Below, piece by piece: positions 43,044-51,409 of a stretch of 64,000 bases of DNA. The position numbers and the translations under genes were made by a program. The notes beneath the pieces are model-generated. The model was not told where the DNA came from. It saw only the letters and a list, made by a program, of their open reading frames with translations, and did not search any database. Within the stretch, counting starts at the first letter, position 1. Each line of letters starts with the position of its first letter. Source of the DNA: Paraburkholderia aromaticivorans (GTDB taxonomy: Bacteria; Pseudomonadota; Gammaproteobacteria; Burkholderiales; Burkholderiaceae); contig NZ_CP051516.1 of the NCBI RefSeq assembly GCF_012689525.1, positions 2,976,001 to 3,040,000 on the forward strand, written 5' to 3'.

Positions 43044-43075
43044 AAAAAAGGCGATTCCATTGGAATCGCCTTTTT
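43044..43075. terminator. bidirectional terminator, glycine-zipper gene / iscX
   Basis: AAAAAAGGCGATTCCA and TGGAATCGCCTTTTT form a long perfect stem with A and T runs on both sides. It ends the + strand gene and, on the minus strand, the isc operon, whose last gene stops at 43136. Confidence 0.93.
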
Positions 43076-43135
43076 CTTTGCCGCAGCCGGAAGCGCAAGC
43101 AGATCGCTGACCGGCGCCGGAAAACTCAGTGACGC

Positions 43136-43333
43136 TCAGTAATCCGCGTCTTCAATCCATGCAGCCTGAATCGCCTCGAGGATCTTTTCGTTCGACCGGT
43201 TAGGATCGTCGTCGAATCCTTCCAGCTCGGTGACCCAACGGTGCAAGTCGGTGAAGCGCACCTGTTGCGGATCGATGTCCTGGTGCTTGTCAGTCAGGGC
43301 CATCGCGATGTCTTGCGTATCGGTCCACTTCAT
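43136..43333 (-). CDS. iscX: Fe-S cluster assembly protein IscX (YfhJ)
   Basis: 65-residue acidic protein beginning MKWTDTQDIAMALTDKH, with FTDLHRWVTELEGFDDDP and the terminal ILEAIQAAWIEDADY. IscX binds IscS and iron and tunes cluster assembly. It is the last gene of the isc operon, 15 bp after fdx. Confidence 0.96.
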   Translation of the reverse strand: MKWTDTQDIAMALTDKHQDIDPQQVRFTDLHRWVTELEGFDDDPNRSNEKILEAIQAAWIEDADY

Positions 43334-43348
43334 GGCTGCATCCTCCTG

Positions 43349-43690
43349 TTAGTGATTTTCCTTCGCGTGATTGATCGAGTAGCGAGGGATTTCGACAACC
43401 AGATCCTGCTCAGCCGGCACCAAAGCCTGGCACGACAGGCGCGAAGCCGGTTCGAGCCCCCACGCCTTGTCCAACAGATCGTCCTCGTCTTCCTCCGACG
43501 GCGTCAAGGCGGCGAAACCCTCACGCACGATCACGTGGCAGGTCGTGCATGCGCACGACTTCTCGCACGCGTGCTCGATTTCAATGCCGTGTTCAAGCAG
43601 GCTGTCGCAGATGCTCTTGCCGGGCACGGCATCGATCACCGCGCCTTCCGGGCACAGTTCGACGTGAGGCAGCACAACGATTTGAGGCAT
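43349..43690 (-). CDS. fdx: ISC-system [2Fe-2S] ferredoxin
   Basis: 113-residue adrenodoxin-type ferredoxin that donates electrons for cluster assembly. The [2Fe-2S] ligands are C42, C48, C51 (ACEKSCACTTC) and C87 (SRLSCQAL). It is 149 bp downstream of hscA and 15 bp upstream of iscX. Confidence 0.96.
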   Translation of the reverse strand: MPQIVVLPHVELCPEGAVIDAVPGKSICDSLLEHGIEIEHACEKSCACTTCHVIVREGFAALTPSEEDEDDLLDKAWGLEPASRLSCQALVPAEQDLVVEIPRYSINHAKENH

Positions 43691-43839
43691 ACATTTTCCG
43701 TTTGGGTCTGCGGCACGGCGGCCGCAACCAGGCTCCGTACCATTTTACTGGCGTCGCGCGGACTTTTTAAGTCCACGCGGCGCGATTCGATTTTTTGCGG
43801 CGGACCGACCAGACGGCCCACCTGACGCCACCGCGAGAC

Positions 43840-45711
43840 TCAGATCTCGTCGAGCTTGCGGCCGGCGAGCGCGCGGCGAATGCCCTTGTTCATGCGGCGG
43901 GCGGCGAATTCGTCGGTGCCTTCGGCGAGGGTTTTGGTGGCGGCTTCGATCACGTCGACGTCGTCGCTTTGCGCGACGTTGCGCAATGCATCGAGGAGCG
44001 TGTCGAGCTCGGCGCGCTCGCTGTCGTCGAGCAGTTCGGCGTCGGCGGCGAGCGCGGCGTCGGTGGCTTCCACGAGTCGACGCGCTTCGACTTGCGCTTC
44101 GCGCAGTGCGCGCGCCCGCATGTCGACTTCAGCGGTCGAAAAACTCTCTTCGAGCATTCGGGCGATGTCGTCATCGGCAAGACCGTAGGACGGCTTGACC
44201 ACCACCGACGCTTCCACGCCCGAGCCCTGTTCGCGAGCGAACACGGACAACAGGCCGTCCGCATCCACCTGGTAGGTCACGCGAATGCGTGCCGCGCCGG
44301 CGGCCATCGGCGGAATGCCGCGCAGCTCGAAACGCGCGAGCGAGCGGCAGTCGCTGACGAGTTCGCGCTCGCCTTGCACGACGTGGATCGCCATGGCCGT
44401 CTGGCCGTCCTTGAAGGTCGTGAAATCCTGCGCGCGCGCGACCGGAATCGTCGAATTGCGCGGGATGATCTTCTCGGTCAACCCGCCCATCGTCTCGACG
44501 CCGAGCGAGAGCGGAATCACGTCGAGCAGGAGCCACTCGTCGCCGTCCGCGCCGCGGTTGCCCGCGAGCAGATCAGCCTGGATCGCGGCGCCGAGCGCGA
44601 CCACCTGATCCGGGTCGAGATTGATCAGCGGCGGCTGGCCGAAGAACGACTCGACCGCGCGGCGGATCACCGGCATGCGCGTCGCGCCGCCGACCAGCAC
44701 GACGCCCTTGATTTCCTTCGTCGTGACTTTGGCGTCGCGCAGCGCCTTTTTCGTCGGGCCGAGCGTGCGCTGCACCAGCGCCTGTGTGATGGTCTCGAAA
44801 GTGGCTTCGTCGATCGTCAGATCGATCTGAGCGCCGTTCGAGAGCTTGGTCTGTAGCTTCGCACTTGGCGCGTCGGACAAGGCCTCCTTGGCCTCGCGCA
44901 CGCTGTCCAGCAGCAGGCGCACATCTTCCGGCGCGAGCGTTTGCGGCGCGATGCCGGCCTGCTCCAGCACATGGCGATACAGCGTGTGGTCGAAATCGTC
45001 GCCGCCGAGCGCGGAGTCGCCGCCGGCCGCGAGCACTTCGAATACGCCCTTGGTGAGCTTGAGAATCGACAGGTCGAAAGTGCCGCCGCCGAGGTCGTAC
45101 ACGGCGAACAGCCCCTCGGAACCGTTGTCGAGGCCGTAGGCAATCGCGGCCGCGGTCGGTTCGTTCAGCAGGCGCAGCACGTTCAGGCCGGCCAGACGCG
45201 CGGCGTCTTTGGTCGCCTGACGCTGCGCTTCGTCGAAGTAAGCGGGCACCGTGATGACGGCGCCGACCAGTTCGTCGCCGAGCGTGTCTTCGGCGCGCTG
45301 GCGCAGCGTCGCGAGAATTTCGGCCGACACTTCGACCGGGCTCTTTACGCCGTCGATGGTACGGATCTGCACCATGCCGGGTGCATCGATGAAATCGTAC
45401 GGCGCGTTTTCGGCGCCCTCCACTTCCGCCTTGCCGCGGCCCATGAAGCGCTTGACCGAGACGATCGTGTTGCGCGGATCGCTCGCTGCCTCAGCCTTGG
45501 CCGTGCGGCCGATACGTCGGCCGCCTTTTTCCAGGTAGCGCACCACCGACGGCAGCAGCGCATGGCCGTCTGCGTCGGGCAGCACGTCGGGCACGCCGCT
45601 GCGCACGGCGGCGACGAGGGAATTGGTGGTGCCGAGATCGATACCGACCGCCAGACGCCGCTGGTGGGGCGCCGGCGCCATGCCGGGTTCGGAGATTTGC
45701 AGTAGGGCCAT
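43840..45711 (-). CDS. hscA: Hsp70-type chaperone HscA
   Basis: Specialised Hsp70 that, with HscB, releases clusters from IscU. The 623-residue protein has the nucleotide-binding motifs [27 protein letters not shown] and [12 protein letters not shown], followed by the substrate-binding domain ([18 protein letters not shown]). It lacks the EEVD-like tail of DnaK. The start at 45711 ([10 protein letters not shown]) matches HscA; the long frame upstream runs through hscB in another frame. It lies 116 bp after hscB. Confidence 0.97.
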   Translation of the reverse strand: MALLQISEPGMAPAPHQRRLAVGIDLGTTNSLVAAVRSGVPDVLPDADGHALLPSVVRYLEKGGRRIGRTAKAEAASDPRNTIVSVKRFMGRGKAEVEGAENAPYDFIDAPGMVQIRTIDGVKSPVEVSAEILATLRQRAEDTLGDELVGAVITVPAYFDEAQRQATKDAARLAGLNVLRLLNEPTAAAIAYGLDNGSEGLFAVYDLGGGTFDLSILKLTKGVFEVLAAGGDSALGGDDFDHTLYRHVLEQAGIAPQTLAPEDVRLLLDSVREAKEALSDAPSAKLQTKLSNGAQIDLTIDEATFETITQALVQRTLGPTKKALRDAKVTTKEIKGVVLVGGATRMPVIRRAVESFFGQPPLINLDPDQVVALGAAIQADLLAGNRGADGDEWLLLDVIPLSLGVETMGGLTEKIIPRNSTIPVARAQDFTTFKDGQTAMAIHVVQGERELVSDCRSLARFELRGIPPMAAGAARIRVTYQVDADGLLSVFAREQGSGVEASVVVKPSYGLADDDIARMLEESFSTAEVDMRARALREAQVEARRLVEATDAALAADAELLDDSERAELDTLLDALRNVAQSDDVDVIEAATKTLAEGTDEFAARRMNKGIRRALAGRKLDEI

Positions 45712-45827
45712 CTGGATCTTCTCGGGGCCGCTCGGCCCCGTCCTGAATTTTCGCGTTGCTGGATGTAATGCTACGGCTCTTCTGGCGACTGCCGCCGCAC
45801 TCGCGGCGCACGGCGCACTCGGGCTCG

Positions 45828-46355
45828 CTAGTTCTCGAGCCGCTCGATCTGCGTGCCGATTTCCGACGCCACCCGCTCGATGAACATCAACTGCCGCACG
45901 GCCTCGCCCGCAGCCTGATTCGCGCCGCTGTCGAGCAACGCACCGAGCTTGTCGAAACGCATGCGCTCTTCGTCGCGCAGTTCGGTGAGCAAGGCGTCGA
46001 GCGCATCGACGTTCTTTGCCGCCGCCGCGTCCTCGATGCATTCGCGCCATTCCATCTGCTGCATCAGGAACGCCGGCTCCATCGCCGTATTGTCGTGTGC
46101 GCCGACGTCGATGCCACGCAGATGCAGTAGATAGGTGGCGCGCTTCAACGGATCGCGCAGCGTCTGATACGCCTCGTTGGTGCGCGTCGCCCATTGCATC
46201 GCGATGCGCTTTTGCGCGTCGCCGGCCGCCGCGAAGCGGTCCGGATGCACTTGCGCCTGGACCGTGCGGTAGGCGTGATCGAGCGCGGATGCGTCGAGCG
46301 CGAATTGCGCCGGCAGATCGAACAGGTCGAAGTGGCTGTCGTTCAGCGAGGCCAT
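45828..46355 (-). CDS. hscB: J-domain co-chaperone HscB
   Basis: 175 residues. The N-terminal J domain has the HPD motif ([14 protein letters not shown]), and the C-terminal three-helix domain binds IscU. It opens [18 protein letters not shown]. It stimulates the HscA ATPase. It lies downstream of iscA, separated by a 161-bp gap that contains a terminator-like hairpin. Confidence 0.96.
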   Translation of the reverse strand: MASLNDSHFDLFDLPAQFALDASALDHAYRTVQAQVHPDRFAAAGDAQKRIAMQWATRTNEAYQTLRDPLKRATYLLHLRGIDVGAHDNTAMEPAFLMQQMEWRECIEDAAAAKNVDALDALLTELRDEERMRFDKLGALLDSGANQAAGEAVRQLMFIERVASEIGTQIERLEN

Positions 46356-46462
46356 CGGATAGAAGAAGTCCGTTCAGGAAAGCGCACCGGAGTGCAGTCT
46401 AAAAATGAAGCTCGGCAGAGCGGTAGCAGCACAGGCGGCCACACGCGAATTCGCGGATGAAA

Positions 46463-46487
46463 CTAAAAAGGCGGCCCGCGCCGCCTT
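46463..46487 (-). terminator. terminator-like hairpin between iscA and hscB
   Basis: On the minus strand AAGGCGGC-GCGG-GCCGCCTT is followed by TTTAGTTTC, giving an 8-bp stem and a short T run, 30-54 bp past the iscA stop. It may reduce read-through into hscBA-fdx-iscX rather than end the transcript fully. Confidence 0.7.
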
Positions 46488-46516
46488 CGATCCGCTGCAC
46501 GCGGAAATGTCCGGAT

Positions 46517-46840
46517 TTACACGCGGAACGATTCGCCGCAACCGCATTCGTCCTTCACGTTCGGGTTGTTGAACTTGAAGCCTTCGTTCAGCCCTTCACG
46601 TGCGAAGTCGAGTTCGGTGCCGTCGATATAAGCGAGGCTCTTCGGGTCGACAATGATCTTCACGCCGTTGCAATCGAAGACTTCGTCTTCGGGCGCGAGT
46701 TCGTCCACGTACTCGAGCTTGTAGGCCAAGCCGGAGCAACCGGTGGTGCGCACGCCGACGCGCAAGCCGACGCCTTTACCGCGACGGTTCAGATACTTCT
46801 GGACGTGCTGTGCTGCCTTTTCGGTCAACGTAATTGCCAT
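46517..46840 (-). CDS. iscA: Fe-S assembly A-type protein IscA
   Basis: 107-residue A-type carrier with the three conserved cysteines in TTGCSGLAY and ECGCGESF. The start at 46840 (MAITLTEKA) matches IscA; an ATG at 46852 is in frame. It follows iscU by 155 bp. IscA carries or delivers [4Fe-4S] clusters. Confidence 0.96.
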   Translation of the reverse strand: MAITLTEKAAQHVQKYLNRRGKGVGLRVGVRTTGCSGLAYKLEYVDELAPEDEVFDCNGVKIIVDPKSLAYIDGTELDFAREGLNEGFKFNNPNVKDECGCGESFRV

Positions 46841-46995
46841 AGCGTTTCTCATTGCGCAGTGCGTGCCGGCCGTTCGTCTGCCTGCTCACGCGCTGCAACC
46901 CTGCCTGCATCAAATATCGCTCGTGCCGGACGGCTGGCTTGAATCCACGCCGTCGTCCGTTTCGATTTACCTGAAAACCGCGCCGCAATCGCCGC

Positions 46996-47409
46996 TTAAG
47001 CGTGTTGCTTGTCGCCTTCGACGACTGCTTCACCGTGGCGTTGCTTATAGTCGGCGACCGCTGCCTTGATCGCGTCTTCCGCGAGGATCGAGCAGTGGAT
47101 CTTCACCGGCGGCAGCGCCAGTTCTTCGGCGATCTGCGTGTTCTTGATCGACATAGCCTGATCGAGCGTCTTGCCCTTCACCCATTCAGTGACGAGCGAA
47201 CTCGACGCAATCGCCGAGCCGCAGCCATACGTCTTGAACTTCGCGTCTTCGATAATGCCGTCCGCGCCCACGCGGATCTGCAGCTTCATCACGTCGCCGC
47301 ATGCCGGTGCGCCGACCATGCCGGTGCCGACTGCATCGTCGTCCTTCGCGAAGGAACCGACGTTGCGCGGGTTTTCGTAGTGGTCCAGAACCTTGTCGCT
47401 ATAAGCCAT
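46996..47409 (-). CDS. iscU: Fe-S cluster scaffold IscU
   Basis: 137-residue scaffold on which clusters are built. The cluster cysteines are in GAPACGDV, TYGCGSA and KIHCSIL, and LPPVK is the HscA recognition motif. The C-terminal extension (RHGEAVVEGDKQHA) is slightly longer than in E. coli. It lies 74 bp after iscS. Confidence 0.98.
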   Translation of the reverse strand: MAYSDKVLDHYENPRNVGSFAKDDDAVGTGMVGAPACGDVMKLQIRVGADGIIEDAKFKTYGCGSAIASSSLVTEWVKGKTLDQAMSIKNTQIAEELALPPVKIHCSILAEDAIKAAVADYKQRHGEAVVEGDKQHA

Positions 47410-47483
47410 GATGACACTCCTTGATTCGTTTCAACCTGCAATTCGCAATTCGATAAATTCGACGTCGTCCAAAACCCGGCGCG

Positions 47484-48707
47484 TCAGTGCGCTGCCCATT
47501 GGATGGTCGAAATATCGATCCCGTCCTTGTGCATTTCCCACAGCGGCGACAAGTCGCGCAGCTTCGAAATCTTGGTCTTCAGCAGGTTGATCACGTAATC
47601 GACGTCCTGCTCGGTCGTGAAGCGGCCCACGGTGAAGCGAATCGAGCTGTGCGCCAACTCGTCGTTACGGCCCAACGCGCGCAACACATACGACGGTTCC
47701 AGCGAAGCGGACGTACAGGCCGAGCCCGACGACACCGCCACATCTTTCACCGCCATGATCAGCGATTCGCCTTCGACGAAATTGAAGCTGATGTTCAGGT
47801 TGTGCGGCACACGCTGTTCCATGTCGCCGTTCACATACGTTTCTTCCATTTCCGACAGCCCGCGCAGCAGCCGGTCGCGCAGCATGCGGACGCGTTCGTT
47901 TTCCGTCGCCATTTCTTCACGCGCGATACGGAACGCTTCGCCCATGCCGACGATCTGGTGCGTGGCCAGCGTGCCCGAACGCATGCCGCGCTCGTGACCG
48001 CCGCCGTGCATTTGCGCTTCGATACGGATACGCGGCTTGCGGCGCACGTACAGCGCGCCGATGCCCTTGGGACCGTACGTCTTGTGCGCCGAGAACGACA
48101 TCAGGTCGACCTTCAGCTTTTGCAGGTCGATCTCGATTTTGCCGGTTGCTTGCGCCGCGTCGACGTGAAAAATGATGCCCTTTTCACGGGTGATCTCGCC
48201 GATCGCCTCGATGTCCTGGATCACGCCGATCTCGTTGTTCACCGACATGACCGACACCAGAATCGTGTCCGGACGCAATGCCGCCTTGAACTTTTCCAGG
48301 TCGATCAGGCCGTCGTCCTTGACGTCCAGATACGTGACTTCGAAGCCTTCGCGCTCGAGTTCGCGGCAGGTGTCAAGCACGGCCTTGTGCTCGGTCTTCA
48401 CCGTGATGACGTGCTTGCCCTTGCTCTTGTAGAAGTGCGCGGCACCCTTGATCGCGAGGTTGTCCGACTCCGTGGCACCCGAGGTCCAGATGATTTCGCG
48501 CGGATCGGCGTTCACCAGCGCGGCGACATTCTCACGCGCTTCTTCGACTGCGCGCTCCGCTGCCCAGCCATACGAGTGGCTGCGCGATGCGGGGTTGCCG
48601 AACTGCTCGCGCAGATACGGAATCATCTTGTCCACCACGCGCGGATCGATCGGCGTCGTCGCGCTGTAGTCCATGTAGATGGGCAGATGGAGAGTGTCGT
48701 TGTTCAT
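47484..48707 (-). CDS. iscS: cysteine desulfurase IscS
   Basis: PLP enzyme taking sulfur from cysteine for Fe-S clusters and tRNA thiolation. The 407-residue protein starts [19 protein letters not shown] and has the PLP lysine in [12 protein letters not shown] and the catalytic loop cysteine in [10 protein letters not shown]. It ends [16 protein letters not shown], the conserved tail that contacts IscU. It lies 75 bp after iscR. Confidence 0.98.
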   Translation of the reverse strand: MNNDTLHLPIYMDYSATTPIDPRVVDKMIPYLREQFGNPASRSHSYGWAAERAVEEARENVAALVNADPREIIWTSGATESDNLAIKGAAHFYKSKGKHVITVKTEHKAVLDTCRELEREGFEVTYLDVKDDGLIDLEKFKAALRPDTILVSVMSVNNEIGVIQDIEAIGEITREKGIIFHVDAAQATGKIEIDLQKLKVDLMSFSAHKTYGPKGIGALYVRRKPRIRIEAQMHGGGHERGMRSGTLATHQIVGMGEAFRIAREEMATENERVRMLRDRLLRGLSEMEETYVNGDMEQRVPHNLNISFNFVEGESLIMAVKDVAVSSGSACTSASLEPSYVLRALGRNDELAHSSIRFTVGRFTTEQDVDYVINLLKTKISKLRDLSPLWEMHKDGIDISTIQWAAH

Positions 48708-48782
48708 CAATTGCTCCGGGGACGTCGTGTGCTCTGGCTTCTGGGTTTCTTATCAGGCTGCGGTGACTGCTCGATACCGCGC

Positions 48783-49313
48783 CTAGGAACCGGCCATGTT
48801 GAAAACGGAATTGGGCCCTTTCGGCGCCACGCGGACGGGTTCGACCGCCGGCGCTTCGTTGCGCCTGTCACGCAGCACGGCCGGCGCGCCTTCGCGCGAG
48901 CGCTGCTGATCGACCAGATCTTTCAGCGAGACCGAATCGAGGTACTCGACCATTTTCTGGTTCAGCGTGGACCACAGTTCATGCGTCATGCAGTGGCCGT
49001 CGTGCTGTTTGGTGCCCTCGCACGAGCCCTTGCCGCCGCACTGGGTGGCGTCGAGCGGCTCGTCGACCGCGATGATGATGTCCGCCACGGTCACGTCTTC
49101 AGCGCGGCGGGCCAGATTGTAGCCGCCGCCTGGTCCGCGCACGGACTCGACGATTTCATGACGACGCAGCTTGCCAAACAGCTGCTCGAGGTACGACAGG
49201 GAGATGTGTTGGCGCTGGCTGATACCCGCAAGCGTCACCGGGCCCTGCTCCTGGCGCAGTGCCAGGTCAATCATCGCCGTGACGGCGAAACGGCCTTTCG
49301 TGGTGAGTCTCAT
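48783..49313 (-). CDS. iscR: Rrf2-family iron-sulfur regulator IscR
   Basis: 176-residue repressor/activator that senses Fe-S status through a [2Fe-2S] cluster. It begins MRLTTKGRFAVTAMIDLAL, with the winged helix in residues 1-80. Cluster ligands are C92, C98, C108 and H111; the spacing C-x5-C-x9-C-x2-H has four more residues than E. coli (C-x5-C-x5-C-x2-H). A C-terminal tail of about 40 residues is Arg/Pro-rich. The start at 49313 gives the family N-terminus. Two IscR-like boxes lie in its promoter, so it is autoregulated. Confidence 0.96.
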   Translation of the reverse strand: MRLTTKGRFAVTAMIDLALRQEQGPVTLAGISQRQHISLSYLEQLFGKLRRHEIVESVRGPGGGYNLARRAEDVTVADIIIAVDEPLDATQCGGKGSCEGTKQHDGHCMTHELWSTLNQKMVEYLDSVSLKDLVDQQRSREGAPAVLRDRRNEAPAVEPVRVAPKGPNSVFNMAGS

Positions 49314-49330
49314 ATGGTGTGGGAACCGCA

Positions 49331-49382
49331 ATTCTCGACAAGTTTTGTCAAGTATAAATACATGAGCGATTTAGTCAAGTAT
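49331..49382 (-). promoter_or_regulatory. isc operon promoter with two tandem IscR-type boxes
   Basis: On the minus strand a strong sigma70 promoter reads TTGACT (49373-49378), a 16-bp spacer and TATACT (49351-49356). Two 25-bp sites resemble the type 1 IscR consensus (ATASYYGACTRWWWYAGTCRRSTAT, from memory): one at 49358-49382 covers the -35 and spacer (about 22 of 25 positions), and one at 49331-49355 covers most of the -10 and the start region (about 21 of 25). The centres are 27 bp apart. Binding would block RNA polymerase. The match counts are by eye. Confidence 0.85.
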
Positions 49383-49447
49383 CCCTACCGCGATTTGGGT
49401 CATTTGCTTAATTGCTGGATAAGCTTGGCGCGCTCTCTCGCCGGGCT

Positions 49448-49945
49448 CTATGCAAGCAATTGGGGACGCAGCGTCGCGATGAGCCCGCGACAGGCAACTT
49501 CACACTGATCCAGCACCTGCTCGAAACCTTCCACGCCGCCGAAATACGGATCGACGACTTCGCGGGCGCCGTTCCAGCGGGCGTCCGCTTCCGGGACAAA
49601 TTCCATCAGCAGGCGAATCTTGTCGCGTTGCCGCGGCGGGCAGACCTGACGCAATGCGGCGATGTTTTTGTCGTCCATGGCGATCAGCAGATCGAAGCGG
49701 TCGAAATCCGCCGCGGCGATCTGACGGCCGCGCAAGTCGGCGAGTTCATACCCGCGCCGGCCGGCTGCCTGCTGCGCGCGCTCATCCGGCGGCTCGCCGA
49801 TGTGCCAGTCACCCGTTCCGGCGGAGTCGATCACAATGCGTTCCGCGAGCTTCGCCTCGCCGACCAGATGGCGCATCACACCTTCCGCGGTCGGCGAACG
49901 GCAGATGTTCCCGAGGCACACAAAGCAGATGGATACGGTTTTCAT
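49448..49945 (-). CDS. low-molecular-weight protein tyrosine phosphatase
   Basis: 165-residue phosphatase with the P-loop CLGNICRS (CX5RS, about residues 9-16) and the general acid aspartate in VVDPYFGG. It is of the LMW-PTP type; some members regulate exopolysaccharide kinases (Wzb-like), but no such kinase is nearby. The start at 49945 (MKTVSICFV) is preferred over the preceding ATG. It is on the same strand as, and upstream of, the isc promoter region. Confidence 0.93.
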   Translation of the reverse strand: MKTVSICFVCLGNICRSPTAEGVMRHLVGEAKLAERIVIDSAGTGDWHIGEPPDERAQQAAGRRGYELADLRGRQIAAADFDRFDLLIAMDDKNIAALRQVCPPRQRDKIRLLMEFVPEADARWNGAREVVDPYFGGVEGFEQVLDQCEVACRGLIATLRPQLLA

Positions 49946-50105
49946 CAAGGGCTTTTTCAGGCGCGCGAGGCGCGTAGGCTGACTGTTAACAAATGTTGCC
50001 GCGATTATACAAAGCTGGCCGGAATCTCGCCGGGAGCCGGCGCGCGGCTGCCGCGAGCGTGGCGTTGGGTACAGCGACCCATCCCGGTCGCGCTCAGCCC
50101 TGTGC

Positions 50106-50345
50106 TTACGACGCTTCCGCGGCCGGCATCGCCGTGGCGGCGCGCATCGGTTTGGCCGGCAGCGTCGAGGCGTCGTCGATCATGCCGTACGAAACGGCGC
50201 GCGCGAGTTCAGCCGTGAACTGGTCGGCAGCAAGCGGAGCTTGCGAGACGCGCGACGCGGCGTCGCCACAAATATGCAAATAGGCAGCCGCAGCGAGCGG
50301 TACAACGATGGCGAGGGGCCAGTACACCGATATTGTCTTTTTCAT
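50106..50345 (-). CDS. small exported or membrane protein, unknown
   Basis: 79 residues. The N-terminus MKKTISVYWPLAIVVPLAAAAYLHICG looks like a signal peptide or single membrane anchor; the rest is Ala-rich with one Cys. GGAAGA lies about 10 bases before the ATG. There is no recognisable family. It is divergent from the lipoprotein gene at 50610. Coding is likely but not certain. Confidence 0.55.
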   Translation of the reverse strand: MKKTISVYWPLAIVVPLAAAAYLHICGDAASRVSQAPLAADQFTAELARAVSYGMIDDASTLPAKPMRAATAMPAAEAS

Positions 50346-50609
50346 GATGTCGATTCTTCCGATTGGGGGCAGATGAGTTCGTTACCCACTATGCCCAGTC
50401 GAAATCTTATAGAAATTCACAATCGGGAAAAACCCACTGGCGCGAGATAGAGCGTTGCGCTGAATGGAACAGTGAATTGAGTTTTTGCGACGCACGACAT
50501 CGACGCGTCATGGCACAAAAAATAAATCCTTACAAACACATACAAAGCTCTTGCGACGGATGGCGATAATAACGGTCTTACAGCTACGAATCTCGCACCG
50601 GTCCATCAC

Positions 50610-51179
50610 ATGAAACGCTTCGCACCACTCGCCTGCCTTGCTGTCGCCGCCCTGCTCGGCGGCTGCGCGGTCTATCCGGACGGCACGCCGATGTACAGCA
50701 ATGGCTACGGCGGCGATTACAGCGGCTATGACGGTTACGACGGCTACGCCACCGGTGTACCGGTCGTGCCGCAAACCAACGTCTACATGGGCTATAGCAA
50801 TTACTCGGGCCCTGGCTACTACAACAACGGGCCAGGCCGCTATTACGGACCGGGCCCCGGCTACGGCGGCTATCCCGACCGGGGCCGGCCGAACAACGGC
50901 AATTACGGAAACAACGGCAACCACGGCGACAACGGCGGCTGGCACGGTCAGCCGAATGGCGGATCGCACGGGGGGCCGCCTTCGCAAGGTGCCGTGGGCG
51001 GGCCACGCGGACCGAGCGGATCGAATGCGCCTCGGCCGGGGGCTGGCAGCCCACCGCCGCCCCCACCGGCGCCGCCGCAGCAGCAGGCGGGCAGCGGAGG
51101 CAACCGCGGCAATGGGAATAACGCCGCGCCCGTGCGAGGGGTGCCGGGCCGCCAGTCGGGCCAGATGACGGATCACTGA
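50610..51179 (+). CDS. low-complexity Gly/Asn/Tyr/Pro-rich lipoprotein
   Basis: 189 residues, unrecognised. The signal peptide ends LGGC with the lipidated cysteine at about residue 19. The mature part is almost wholly low complexity: Tyr/Gly-rich to about 95 (SGYDGYDGYATG), then Asn/Gly, then Pro-rich (PPPPPPAPP) and a basic Gly/Asn tail. It was possibly expanded by slippage. It is monocistronic, with a 264-bp upstream gap. A surface or envelope role is only a guess. Confidence 0.75.
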   Translation: MKRFAPLACLAVAALLGGCAVYPDGTPMYSNGYGGDYSGYDGYDGYATGVPVVPQTNVYMGYSNYSGPGYYNNGPGRYYGPGPGYGGYPDRGRPNNGNYGNNGNHGDNGGWHGQPNGGSHGGPPSQGAVGGPRGPSGSNAPRPGAGSPPPPPPAPPQQQAGSGGNRGNGNNAAPVRGVPGRQSGQMTDH

Positions 51180-51409
51180 TCTGGACAAGCCGCATGGTTG
51201 TTGCGCGGTAGGCATGTGCTGATGCGCAGGCGTACCGCGCTCCAATTTCTACGGCCGCAGCCTGAGGGTCGCTCCGGCGACGTGACACAGACGGCCGGCC
51301 GTGCGGTTCGACGCGAGACCAGGCAGCGCGATGCCGGAATCACCGGCTCACGCTCAATGCCGCGTGAATAGAAAAAAAACGACAGCGAACTTTGCCCACC
51401 AACGCCCGC

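Noticed and set aside
46444..46455. CGCGAATTCGCG perfect 12-bp palindrome between hscB and iscA
   Set aside because: It is short and self-complementary but has no partner copy, no promoter overlap and no known regulator; probably chance.
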